A stretch of 64,000 nt of DNA from Brachypodius melanocephalos (taxonomy: Eukaryota > Chordata > Aves > Passeriformes > Pycnonotidae), in contig VZSR01000520.1 in assembly GCA_013398615.1 (NCBI GenBank), forward strand, positions 21,005,801-21,069,800, in the 5' to 3' direction. Below, piece by piece: positions 24,271-36,900 of this stretch (position 1 is its first letter; each line of letters opens with the position of its first letter). A program made the translations under genes and the position numbers. The notes under the pieces were generated by a model that did no database searches, was not told where the DNA came from, and worked only from the letters and a program-made list of their open reading frames with translations.

Positions 24271-24572
24271 GGGCCTGTGGATCGGACAGAGCGCTTAGTC
24301 ACGCTCGGGTGTTGGTGGCAATCGTCTGATGTTTAAAAGAGTGTGATTTTTCCACGTTAGATGGACAGAAAGCTGCGATTTAAGTGATACATAAAATAGA
24401 AGGAGTCCCCCTAAGCGGATTCACTGAACGTTGGAAGGCTGAGCGTGGCAGCAACTTCGTGCGCTGACAGCCTCCGTCACCTTTTCCCTCAGCCCTTCAA
24501 AACCGACTGCTGAACTCCGGCCGGGGGCGGGAAGGGAGCGGCGGGAGCGGCGCTGCAGGGAAGCAGCTGCAA

Positions 24573-24648
24573 TGGCACGGCGGGAGAGGGTAAGGAGCTG
24601 CCGTGGCACGGCGGGAGAGGGTAAGGAGCTGCCGTGGCACGGCGGGAG
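24573..24648. repeat. AQR: 31-bp tandem repeat in the AQR promoter/5' leader
   Basis: Two full copies (24573-24603 and 24604-24634) and a 14-base partial copy (24635-24648) of a G-rich unit starting 'tggcacggcgggagag' and ending 'ggagctgccg'. Copies are essentially identical, implying recent duplication. The period is not a multiple of three and each full copy has a donor-like GGTAAGG. The base before the first copy makes an ATG (24572); the second copy has GTG there. Confidence 0.92.
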
Positions 24649-24708
24649 CAGCAGATGGCGCGGCCGCTCCAGCTCGCCCGCCCCGCGGCCGCTCCGGCCC
24701 TCCCAGCC

Positions 24709-24715
24709 CCGGAAG
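24709..24715 (+). promoter_or_regulatory. AQR: ETS-family site (CCGGAAG)
   Basis: CCGGAAG followed by CG matches the GABPA/ELK core typical of CpG-island housekeeping promoters. It lies 109 bp upstream of the AQR ATG. Motif match only. Confidence 0.4.
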
Positions 24716-24823
24716 CGCTCCCGGCTCCTCTGCTCCCGGCCCGGAGATCCCTCCCTCGGCCTGGCCCGGGCTGACAGCGCCGGGGGACCAAGGCCTGTGC
24801 CGGGCGGCTCCAGCGGCGGCACC

Positions 24824-24919
24824 ATGGCGGCGTCCACGGCCACGGCGGCGTCCACGGCCCCGCCGAAGAAGATCGTGGCGCCCACGGTGTCGCAGATCAA
24901 CGCGGAGTACGTGACACAG
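24824..24919 (+). CDS. AQR: AQR coding exon 1 (aa 1-32)
   Basis: Starts at the ATG in ACCATGG and ends at donor 'cag|gtaggg' in phase 0. Encodes an Ala/Ser/Thr-rich leader, then [18 protein letters not shown], which matches the conserved AQR N-terminus. Lies wholly within the CpG island. Confidence 0.95.
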
Positions 24920-27900
24920 GTAGGGCCGCAGCCGGGGCTCGAAGGGACATTGTGGCGGCGGCGGCGCCTCGGTGTTTCAATAGCCTTTGTAGGCCGTGGG
25001 TGATGGGGGAAATTGACGAGAGAGGTTCGCCTCTGTCATGTACGAGGGGGTGTTTCCCCCCGCGCTTCCAGACCAGCGCGATGTACAAAGCAGCGCTACC
25101 AACCGCGTCAGTGCAGTACACTGTGCATCGCTCGAAGGCGTGTTTTAACGTGTGAAAAGCTGCCGAGAGTTCCTTGTTGATGAAAGTTTTGAGTAATTTT
25201 CTACACGTCTTTTTTTTTCTTTTTTTTTTTTTTTTCCCTTGGAAGTCTGCTCTCCTTCCTTTTCCAGAGCATAAAGAAGCTTGAGCAAAGTTGCATAGGA
25301 AGCTCTTGTCATCATGGCTCAGGAGTGTTGGTGAAGTGATGAGCAAAGAGCCCTAAAATGCTGAAGTTTTGTATATAGCCTCTAGTTACTTGTCAGATTC
25401 CTCAAGGAAGCATACTCACTTGCCATTTGGGATTTGCAGTTCCTGAAAGATCACGGTTTATTTTTGGTGGATTTGTTAGACAAAACTTAAGAATAGAAAA
25501 TATTAGATAGTAGTCTATGCATCTGAATTGATTTCCAGATAATTGCATTTCTGTTGAAAGAGATTTAGGCATAAAAGCTTTAAATGGTTGATAAGCCTTG
25601 CTGTTAGAAAACATAATTTTGTTACTTGTAGTTAGCATAAGCTGAAATTAAGCATTAAATAGTGAAATAAAGTTTGAGGATGGGATATGTTGTAGAGTTG
25701 TTGTATCATTGACATGAAAATGTAGGTATTTAACTTTTTTTTTTTTCCCTTGTGCAGTTAGCAAATAAATATTGGGCTCCACATGTGAAGAAAACATTGT
25801 CTTTTGATGTAAAGGTAATTACTTCCACTAGAATTTTTTGGGGGGTGTGGAAGAATGAGGATCAACCATTCAGTGATGCCAATATTTAGTGTTGCTTATT
25901 TTATATGAGACTGTAGGAGACTGCTTGGAAGGTCAGCTGTTGCTTGAGACACTGGAATTTGTTATGTATTTGTAGTTTATAAATGTAGGCACTGTTAGGA
26001 AGGTGTGCTGTAGCATGCAGTTATTTTGTATGCTATTCAGTTTATTTTGGCCAAGAACTTAGGAGGGCAAAAAACTTTTGAGCATCTCCTTTGAGGTTAA
26101 AAAATGTTTGAGGGGGTTCTACTTTTAGAAATTAATCAGGGGTGAAAGATGCAGGTATTTCTGAACTGTGTTCTTGTTAAAAGCTTCTTTGGTGACCTTC
26201 CATCAGACAACTTTATTGTTGTTCTGGTGGATATGTGCATTTTGAATGTTTAAAATTTGGCATGGTGTGTTTGGTTTTGTGTAATGCAAGGGTCCTCAAA
26301 TGTTTCTTTTCCTTGTGGGTATTTGCCTAAATCTCCCCATTTAGCCTTAGTTTATTTTGTAGTATTTGTGATAGAATTTCTCTGTGATTGTTAGAACTGT
26401 AGATTGCTAGGATGTACATAAGGAGCTGAACTGCATTTCTGTGTCGTGTGATGTCAAAGTTGCAACTTTGTTGCAACTTATAGTGCAGATTCTTTCATTC
26501 TTGTTGGAAAAATTTATTGAATGTATTTTAATAGCAGTAAGCAGAGAGTAGCTAATTCAGAGTAAAATGTCTTAATGCATTTTGAATCATGTTAGGGGAT
26601 ATATAAAATTCTCTTAAAATTTTTTTCCATAGGTCATTGAAGATGTATATACAAGAGAAATTGTCAGGTCAAAGTAAGTATACTGGTTGCTTTCTCTTAT
26701 TTACCACCATTTCAACATTATCCATTTTGGAATTATTTCTAATGTTTGATAGAATACTTTAGAACTCACCTATATGTTGAAAGCAGATGAAAATTACTCA
26801 AGTGTATTTAAGTAGTTTAATCATCATGGTATTTCAAAGTCTGAATGTAGTAACAAGAGAGTTCTTAAGCCCATAAACCTTAAATGTGATGGTTGGAATT
26901 AGTTCAGACCCTTTACCTGGTAGTCTGTTATCTTTTATGTTGGTTTTGTTATGGTGGTTATGGAAGGCTGATCTCTTCTTTGTCACTAAGGAATGTAAAG
27001 GAAAAAAGAAACTGTGCAGAGTGCACTGCCTCTAGCTTCCTTCTCTGTTCTGGCTGCTGTTACCTGTTTCATGAAGGGAAAGTCTAGTTACAATGAATTG
27101 TGCTGTTAGATGGGGGAGACAAATTCAAGATATACTGCATTCTGCAGCTCGCTGTGCAGAAAAGAGGTGTAACTGTAGCTGGAGCTTTCTGGGAAGAAGT
27201 GAGCTCTGCAGAGAATTCTCTGTGTTATTGCTGTATGAAGGCAATCTAAGAATTTGTCATATGGAGTCAAAGCAAACTTCCATTTCCAGTCGCTAAGAAA
27301 AAAATACCATTATGAATAGATCAAATACATAATTGTAGTTTTCCAGGAGACACTCACAATTGCTAGCAGTTTGTATCATCAAGACTATTGGAAGTGATTC
27401 ATATTTAAAAGACCTACATAAATTTCTTTAAAATGTGAGTTTAATTGCTTAAAGAATCTCTATGAACTTCAGCTTCCACAGTGTAACAGCAGTTTCTTCT
27501 ACATTCAAGTGATTCCTATTGCATGGAAATGTCAGAACAGAAATAATTCCTGAGTTTTTCTATAAGTTTTCTTATATAGTGAAATAAGGGAAAATATAGC
27601 CATTTTCCATGCAGCTTTGTGTGGGAGGCTTTCTTTCCTGTGTTAATTGATTAATTTTTCCTTTTTAGGTTTGCGATTAGAAAGATAATGCTTCTTGAAT
27701 TCAGGTAAGCTAATGGGAGGAAAATCTGGAGTTATTTCTTCATAGGAACTTGTAGAAGTGAGAAGCAAATGGAGGGCAGTAAGAGAGTTTGAAGGTAGTG
27801 TATTTGTTCATACTTTGTAAGGCCATGAATTGTGTACTCAGGAAAATTAGGTGAGGAGACCTTAATTTAAAGAGGAAATAAATCCGTAAATGTGAGTAAC

Positions 27901-30900
27901 ATCTAAGAGTGTCTTGTTTTATGGTTCTCCATTTCTAGTGTAAGTGGAGCACTGAGAAAGAGAGTAGGAATGAAATAAGTGAACAACTTAGTTCTGTAAT
28001 TTGGAATGTGTCATTAAGCCTTAAATCAGAACCCACTGAAATTAGAGAAGTTTTTGGATTACTGTGAGGTTAAAAATGAATTGTGCTGCAGCAGCATCAT
28101 TAACACTTTCTTCTCTTAAAAAAAGAATGGAAATCTATTTAAACAGTAGTTTACAACTGCTTCAGACTTTCCTGGAAGAACTTATAGAGTATGCCTAAAA
28201 AGATGTAAAATAAATATTTGCAATATGTAATTTAAACCACATTATTTTATATTCTGTTTTGTTCTTTTATCTCTCAAATCTTAAAAAAAAGTGAGATGTT
28301 TTTTGTTTGAGGTGCATTCTTTGTTTCAAAAAGGCTCAAGTCCATAAGTTAGTACCAATAACTACAAGAAGACAAACTTTGCATCTTAATTAGAAAAAGT
28401 GCAGAAGAGAAAATGTAAATTATGGTTAAGGGTTTGACACTAACAGATGGCATGCAATGGACTTCTGGAATTTTTATGTCAGCAGTAGCACAGAGTTAGA
28501 GGTCCCTGTCCTTTCTGTGAACATTGTTAATGTCATCAGTTACTGAGTCTGACAAGTTTTGCTTCAGTGACCTAGATGAGAGGTAACTTGGGGAACTACT
28601 CACAAACTATGAAGATGACTTTCAGGGGAAGGAAGAAAAAAAAATCCTTGTGGATAACTGCTTTTTTAAATGAGTGACAGATTATGTGGGTGGCTGCAAC
28701 TAATGAAATACTCTTTATCTCTTCACAGTCAGTACCTTGAAAATTACCTATGGATGAATTATTCTCCAGAGGTGTCCAGTAAGGCATATTTAATGTCAAT
28801 CTGCTGTATGGTGAATGAGAAGTTCAGAGAGAATGTCCCTGCGTGGGAGGTAACTGATTTCAATTGCAGCTAGAATTGACTTTGATCTGCAAGTTGCAGC
28901 TTTTTATGGTGTGCTCACTTAGAGTGACACAAGGTAGAAGAGCTTATAGTGTTAAAAGGAAATGGTGCCTCAGCTAGAATACCTCTTAGGGTGTTTTAAA
29001 CTTTGTGTTCTTTTTTGGAGAAAGGAATGGTGAAAAATTCCTTCTGATGTTAGAGGCCTTGGTTCTGCTGAGGGGTGCCGAACATTATCACCAGCATTTG
29101 CTTTTTTGGCACTTGACAGAGGTTGACTACTTACAGAGAAGTTCTTGCTCTGATATTGAAAGAAAAAGCAGGATTTATACATCTGTATATCCAAGAAGGC
29201 ATTACCGGAAGTCTAACTTATTAACCAATAATGTTTTGCTTAAAACATGTGAATATCTGTTTCTATCTTTTTTGCTTGATACGAAAATAATGTCTCATTC
29301 TTCTTTTGTGTACATTGTTTCTTTGGTTGGGGTGGGGTTTTTTTTTGCTTTTTGTTTTAGGTTTTGAGGTGGTTTTTTGTGGTAATAAGTTTAGAAATTA
29401 TTTAAGGTTTCTACAAACAATCCAGGTTTTACAGGCCATCTCAACAATGGAAGCCTAGTTACACATTCTATGCGTTACACATTCTATGCAGGCATTGTTT
29501 CAGAAGCACACTTACTTCAATATGCGTGCTGTTGCTTGAGTGCTGGCAAGGCACAAAGGATTAATAACTTGCTCATATGTTGTCTGTGTGCTTTTCTTCT
29601 GGCATTTGTACTAGAAGTAAAACGACAGGTACATGTAATGTTCCAAGCAGCTTAGTTAAATTTATTTGGTACATGATTGTCCTTGTAAAGGAACTATTTT
29701 ATCTTGGTGATTATTCAGTTTTTCTTTTTCCTGCTCAGGTAGCTGAATGGAAATTCCAGGACTATAATTAATTTCTTGCTCGCTTTTTGCGCATCACTTA
29801 GAGCTGCCATAGCTTTGGCCAAAACCTACCATTTATCTTCTGCCTGGGAGATTTTTGAGTATTTTTATGAAGTTACCAGGTGAACATCCCCACAAGACTT
29901 ATCCTGTGCTTCTTGTTTAGTTTGTCCTGCACATCACCTGTTAGACTATGCAGAAGGTATAGAGGGAGGATCCCTTGTCAGGAGGATGTCATTAGTCTGT
30001 TTTGCTTGTGCTGCCTGGTCAGAATAAATGAAAATGAGAAACTTCTTTTATAGATTTTATAGATTTAAATGGCTTTAGAGAACTTAAGCTATGTTATGTG
30101 AATGAAGGTTGACGTTATTGTATCAACCTGACTCAAAATTGCCTTCCTCGTCTATTCCTAGACATTCAAAAAAAGGCCAGAACACTTTCCTTTCTTTTTC
30201 AAACGTATTCTGGAAGCATCGCTGGTCGAAGATGAGAGTGAGTACTCTCTGCATGAACAGACAGTCCTGCTGCTTTTCCTTGATCACTGCTTCAATAGTT
30301 TGGTATGTTAAAAGCAACTGTAAATATTTTCAGTGTGTTTATGCTGTTCTGTGTTAATAGCAGTTTAGTTTGAGCAGTTTCCTCTTACAAGGCAGATGAA
30401 GTAAAATTCTGATTTAAGGAAAACACAGTACCAGAGGGCTTCTACCCTCTGTTTTGACTCTTACTTCATCTCTCTCATCACATCTGCTTTTCTCTGACAC
30501 AAGGTCATAGATGAGACTTGAAACTGGAGGATTGGCAGTTAAACAATTAAAAGACAGGGTTTAATATAAATTCTTGTATTAAAAATGGTACTTTAAAATT
30601 TATGTAGTTATATTTGAAAAGGTGCTTTACATTTAAAACAGTGTAGTTACTACTGTGTCTTTTTAGTTTGCCTAGGAAATAGCACAAAAATTATTTCTGG
30701 TAACTATTGAGAAGTAAGGCTTTTTTCACTTCTGAAACCAGGTTTAAATACGATTTTTATCTGCAGTTCTCCTGAGTTAGTTTTAAGAAAGCATTAGACC
30801 ATTTTGTTTTCTCAATCCATAGTTAAAACAGAGTTAAAGATTCTAAGTAGCAAGCAGGAGGAATAATTTACAATTACCTGTTATATGAAGCAGTGCTCTC

Positions 30901-33900
30901 TAACCTCTCTTGCTACTGGACTTTTTCCTTACTTATATTGCAGGTGGGGTGTATTATTCAAAGTCAGGGTCTGCACAAATAACTAAATGGTCTCTCAGAC
31001 AAAACAACATAAAAAGTGTATTATTTGATTTTGGGAGCCAGGAACCACCTTGAACTTTATGCATATAGTTTATTGAGATAGTATTTTTCTGTAGTGGCCA
31101 TGGTACAATGCATCTTCATTTTAAATAATTTAATGGTGACTACAGAATCATTGTAGAGCACATTTCTAATACAGCATAATAGGGAAGCTGGTGAAAATGT
31201 GCCTGTAAAAGCATACTGTTATTAGAAGCTGCCCTTCTTTGCGAAAGGCAGAATGGAATAGTCACAGTAGAGTTTTAAGTGAAGAGGACTGCAATCTGAA
31301 GTTTCAGAATGCTGAGAATGGAGTATTTGTCCATGAAGACATACTTAAGATGTTAATTGAAATTTTTCAGTAGCTCAGCAAAGAAGGAAAACTTTGTGGA
31401 TCCAAATCACAGGTATAGTTGGAGAGAGCACATTTGAACTGACATGGAGAAAATGATTTGTTTCAGACGATGGGAAGAGTGTAGAAGAACTGAGAGAAAC
31501 TTGGTAAATTAAGGGCTTTGGGAGACAAAGAACAGCTTAAAAACAAGTAGAGAAAGCATGGTAGGTGGGTTCAAGAATAAGAAACGACTGAAGAAGGAAC
31601 ATCAGTTCTCAGCAGCTTTTGTACTCAAAATGCTTGCATGGATGGGGCCCCTGGTGAAGTATTAAGAACTGATAGACTCCATGAAATGAACCTAAAATAC
31701 AGAGGTGTCACTGGGTAGGGTTATAGTGCAGTTTCCTGTTAGGAAATTGTCAAATCTAATAGAGCAATATAACTATTTTTGTCAGATGGTAATGTACATT
31801 GATGTCTTTTGTAAGACACACGTATCAGAAAACATAACAATGTTTTAAATAAATTTTTTATCATCTGTAACTTTCTAACAGGAAGTGGATTTGATCAGAG
31901 GTCAAGTGCAGCAGCTCATTTCCTTACCCATGTGGATGGCTCTACAACCCGTAAGCATAACACTGTTAACTGGCAGAAGTTTTCCAGGCATTACCCAAGT
32001 CCTGTTAAGTAAACTCTCATGGAATACTGTTAAGGAACTGTAATATTTACAGTGTTGCTATGGAATTGTATTTTTGTGGGCTTTGCTAAATTCTTTCTTG
32101 TTTGTTGCAAATTTCCATGTAATAATGTTTTAATGTAATTTTTCAGAAAACTGAGCTTCGTTGTTCATAGCTTCCTCAACCTATAATGTGTAGACAAGGC
32201 CACGAGGTCACAGGGAGGCAGTGGAGTTGACAAACAATCATGGCTGGACTCTCTAGCGTTATTACAGTTTTGTTTTACAGTGATACTTACTGAGAACAGC
32301 CAGAGACAGCTCTTTATTTCAGTTTGTTATATATTTTTTTCTTTTTTAATAAAAAGACTGGACTGTATTTCTGTCTCATTAAAACAAGGTTCCTTGGTGA
32401 CTGAACATCATTTTAACGTTTCAGAATCGACTGGAACAAGAGTTGAAAAAGACACCAAAACTAAGAAAATTCTGGAATCTAATTAAGAAAAATGATGCAA
32501 AAATGGATGAAGAGTCAAGAATGCAGTATGTACAGAACCCTTTTTTCCTTAATGCATTCACTGTTTCAGCTAAAATAAACAGTTTCAATGAAAAAGGTGG
32601 TTTTTGAAAACCTGTGGCAGATGAGGATTGATCATATGTGGCCTCCTGGAAGCAGTTCTATTTTTCAGCAGTCTTTATGCAAAATACTATTATAGAACTT
32701 TATACTTTATTTGGTGAGTGAATTTGTGATATCAAATCTTAAAACTAAAGGATGAAAACATAAAAGAATGTTCATGTAGCAGCTCACTTTTTTGTGACCT
32801 TTAATAAATGTTGAGCTCTTAGGTGTATAGCTTATGCAAGTATTTCAATAAATCTGTGTCTATTTCACCAAAATTAAATGTTCTAATGCCTTTATGTTGC
32901 AATATGGTAAGGTGTAGGAGGAGAGTTACTTCTCCTTGATGTGGTAAGAAACATGTTAAACAATTTCTGTGCCTAAAAATGTAGGCTGCTAATCTGTCTG
33001 CGTGAGTGCAGAGAGAAAAGTTATGATCTAAACAGTTCAGGTGTTTCAAAGCAACCTACTACCATTTATGAATTTTGAAGCAGCTAACTTTGTATTAATG
33101 AAAGCTACAACATACTTCTAGTCTGCATTTAAGGAGTATTAATTCTTTTGTCATATGTCCAATTTCAGAGCATACCGAGAGAGAAGATTTCTTTCACAGC
33201 TCATTCAGAAATTCATTTCTGTTCTAAAGTCAATACCTGTCTCAGGTAACTGTGATTCTTGTTACTTTGTTATCTGGTAATCTGCATGAAAATCTTTTCA
33301 TGTTGCTGAAGCAACTAGTGCTTAGGATATCAGCCTGAAGTTGGGGACCTTGTTCAGGTGGAGCTTGTAGGGAAATCTGTGCCTGTCTGCATGGATTTCG
33401 TATCAAAATTAATATTCAAATCTGTATATACTTTAAAAACGAAACAGCAAAAGCTACTTTCAACTTCCTTCTGTTCAGTATGTACTTAGTAAAAACAATA
33501 TTTCTGGAACTGATACTCTTTATTGTGTGCTTAGAGCCTTAAAGCATTAAAGCATTTCATACATACTTAGGTGCCTTGTTAAATATGTGGTATAAATGGC
33601 TCTGTCTGTTCATACTGTTGATTTACAGTAAGAACAAAAGCCTAAGTGAAGTGAAATTCTGAAAGATTTGACTGCTCTTGAATCATTGTGACAAGCAAAA
33701 TTACCTCCTTGCCTGATTTAGAAAGGAAAAGTGTTTGTAGAGGAAGGTGTTAGCCTTTTAACAGAAAAGGGTTATTATGTTCTAAGCACAGCACAATTTG
33801 GGTGAAATCAGTTCCCAGAGTTTGCTTTTGCTGTTAAACTCTTAGCAAACTTCAGCTCTTGCCTGAGCTGTGAGAGTAAATTTTGTAACTTGGCTTCCTC

Positions 33901-36900
33901 AGAAAGGATACTTATCCCTTCTGTTTTCCTAATTATGCTAGACCTGTTTTAGGAAGGTTAACAGTTCTTTGGAGGCTGTAAGAATTAGAAAGTCACTAAA
34001 GGATACTTGGTGTGTTTTGACATGATTTTAGAGGCTCCTTAGTAGTCACCCCTGAGTACCTTTGTACTTGGTCAAGGCCTTTTGCACAAATCTTGTTGGC
34101 AGCTTTTAAAAATGTATTTTTGAGTACCTGGCATTAAAAGGTCTTAACAAACATAATGGACAAGTGATATCTTGTGGAAGTGAACATTTTTACGTTACAT
34201 TCAAAGTTTTTCAAAGCTGCTGAAATCACTCCTGAAATTCTGGTTCTGTTACTCTTTCATTGCTAACCAGAAGAATTTTTAATATGAGAAAGGATTGTTT
34301 TAAAAAGAGGAGAATGTTTTAATTAGCTTTTAACAAGATTAAAATTAATACTTGTAGCCTTTATTTATTTTTTAAGGAGTTGTTCAAGTGTAAATATATT
34401 GTGATGTGGATCAATTTAAACTTTTATTTTTTTTTTACCTAGGCCCTATTTCTATGGACAAAGTTCATTATTGTGAGAGATTTATTGAACTCATGCTAGA
34501 CCTTGAGGTAGGTTTTTAAATTATTTCAGCCAGTTTTCAGGTGTACTTTTCTAGTGTTTAAGTGCGTATAGTAATTATTACAGCCTTATTGCAGATAGGA
34601 GGTGATTATGACACAGCTGTGCATATGGTTGTTTAATAGTGATTTTCCATCTGTAGATAAAAGTTTGTAGCATTGCATCCATATTGCTGATCAGTTCCCA
34701 ATGTTGATAAGGCAGTTGAATTCTTAGACCAAGCTAGGATTCTAAAGTGCTCAATGTAGAGGATTTAATTGGAATAGTGGTAATAATACTGGAAATTTCT
34801 GAAGATGTGTAATGCTTTAATTTGGTAGGAATAATTCAGAATTATTCTTTCCAGTGCATAACAGGTCACTTAAAGTCACTTTTGTGTTGTTGGGTTAAAT
34901 CCCAGAAAGCAGCAGTAGTCTGAAATGCAAACTATTCCTGTTTGATTAGAGTTCATTGTTCAGAAGTACTGGGTCTGGTGATCTGCAGTTTGTTAGAGTA
35001 ATAAGGCATGGAGCAAAGTTTTGTGAAATTTTTCAGCGGATACCGAGGAAGTGGGACAATTTTAAACACCATAGTACCAGTATTAAAAGTAAAAGCCATT
35101 TATTTACAATTTCTTGCATGTGTAATTATTTATTTAGAGTAACTTCAGATTCAGAAGGCGTTGTGAAATAAAACAGTGTTTTCTGAAACAGTATCACAGG
35201 GAACTTAAAAATGGCTTTGTGGTGAATTTCTGCAGGCTGACTGTTAAATCACTGAAGTTGTCTGTGCTTGTAGTTGCAATAGGTTGAATAATTTAAATTA
35301 GAGCTTGCAGTCTTATGTGTGTCATATACTCTGGTAAGAGAAAATATGTTGGAAGGTGAACTAAAATCTGTCTTACTTAAAATGCTTAGAAGCAGCACAT
35401 TTAATATTGGTCCTCTCTAGGTATTACAGAAAGATTAGAATTCAGGCAGGTTATAAAGCCTGTTTAAGTGACTGGAACAACCAAATGAGAAATTAGCTGT
35501 AAACCCAATCTCTTTGCCTTTGTAGCATGTACTGTGTAAATGTAAGTTTTTTTACTTGTGGTAAAACCTTTTTCATAATATTACTGTTTCATACTACAGT
35601 GCATACACTGCCATCAAAACTGGTGATTCAGTAATTTGAAAGTAATGATTCAATAGAGACAACTTACAGTTTTATGAATTTGTTTTTCTAATTATTGTGC
35701 AGAGCAATCAACATTTTCTACTACAGATTCCTCTATTTATTTCATCTTAGTTGTAAACTACCGTGCTGATGCTTTTTGGCATTCTTAATTCAGTCTGTAG
35801 AGAACAGCTAATTTTTCTCTTAAATTGTTGTGGTCTTTTACTGTATGCTGTTCAACAATTGCTACATATAGCAGCTTAATCTCTTTACCTTGAAAAGAAA
35901 AGATCTCTATTTGTTGTTATTGAAGATTTGAAAAATACTTGAGTAGTTTTGCAAAGAAGATACCGTATCATATTTAGAAGAAAGAGTTGGCAGTTTTAAG
36001 GAAGGCAAGGTTAAAATTCATTAAATTAGTGTAGAAAACAGACATTTAAAACAATGCTTAAGCAGTTTGACATATCATTTGTAGCACACAATCATTATGT
36101 AGACACTTAAGAACAATTGCTTTATTTAATTTACTTTTTTACTGGCAGGATGAATTCTCACTAATGGCAAGTTCGTGCCAGTCCTACATAAAGGACTGTG
36201 TTCACAGCAGCTTACCGACATAAACCCAGTGTCTTGGCATGCATAAATGCTGCTTTATTGCCACTATGAGGGTATTAGATATGTAAATAATTGCAGCAAT
36301 TTGTCTTAATATGCCTTCTTGAAATGAAAGATTTGGAGAAGCCAGGAATTCTTACTTTTTAAAGAGTTGCTCTTATTAACATATTGTTTATCACAGGCTT
36401 TGCTTCCCACACGGCGCTGGTTTAATACAGTGCTGGATGACTCCCATCTTGTTGTTCACTGTTACCTGTCTAGTCTTGCTAAAAGAGAGAAAGAGGGACA
36501 TCTCTTCTGCCAGGTGAGATACAAAGTTCCTGAGAAGAACTTTTTCATTCTCTTTGTTTCTGAATGCTGCAGTTGTTTTGTTTTTTATTTTTTATTAAAG
36601 ATAGGCTTTTGTTTGGATGCAAACCACATGTTTATTTGAATCTTTCACACAGAAGTTTTGCTCTTACATTTCATGGAATGTAATGAACACAGTGACTGCT
36701 CTTACATTTCATGGAATCACAGGGTGGCTTTTGTTGGAACAGACCTTAAAAATCATCCACTTCCAGCCTCTCTGCCATGGACAGGGACACCTTGCACTAG
36801 ATCAGGTTACTCAGAGTCCCATCCAGCCTGGTCATGAACACCTCCAGGGATGGTGCATCCAGAGCCTCTGTGGGCAACCAGTTCCTAGTGCCTCACCATC

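Larger units (their letters stand above)
24480..24990 (+). promoter_or_regulatory. AQR: CpG island: AQR promoter, 5' UTR and exon 1
   Basis: A dense GC/CpG block spanning the AQR start codon and first donor, in otherwise AT-rich DNA, as expected for a housekeeping promoter. It contains an ETS-type CCGGAAG site (24709-24715) and a 31-bp tandem repeat (24573-24648). No TATA box is evident. The long open frames on the - strand here result from GC richness. Confidence 0.85.

Noticed and set aside
24421..24900. 159-residue open frame on the - strand across the AQR promoter
   Set aside because: Antisense shadow of the GC-rich leader and exon 1, low complexity (Ala/Arg/Gly/Pro), with no recognisable domain.
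36660..36717. 20-bp direct repeats as a target-site duplication of the intron 11 CR1
   Set aside because: Both copies are on the same side of the element and CR1 insertion does not normally make long duplications; this is local tandem duplication.
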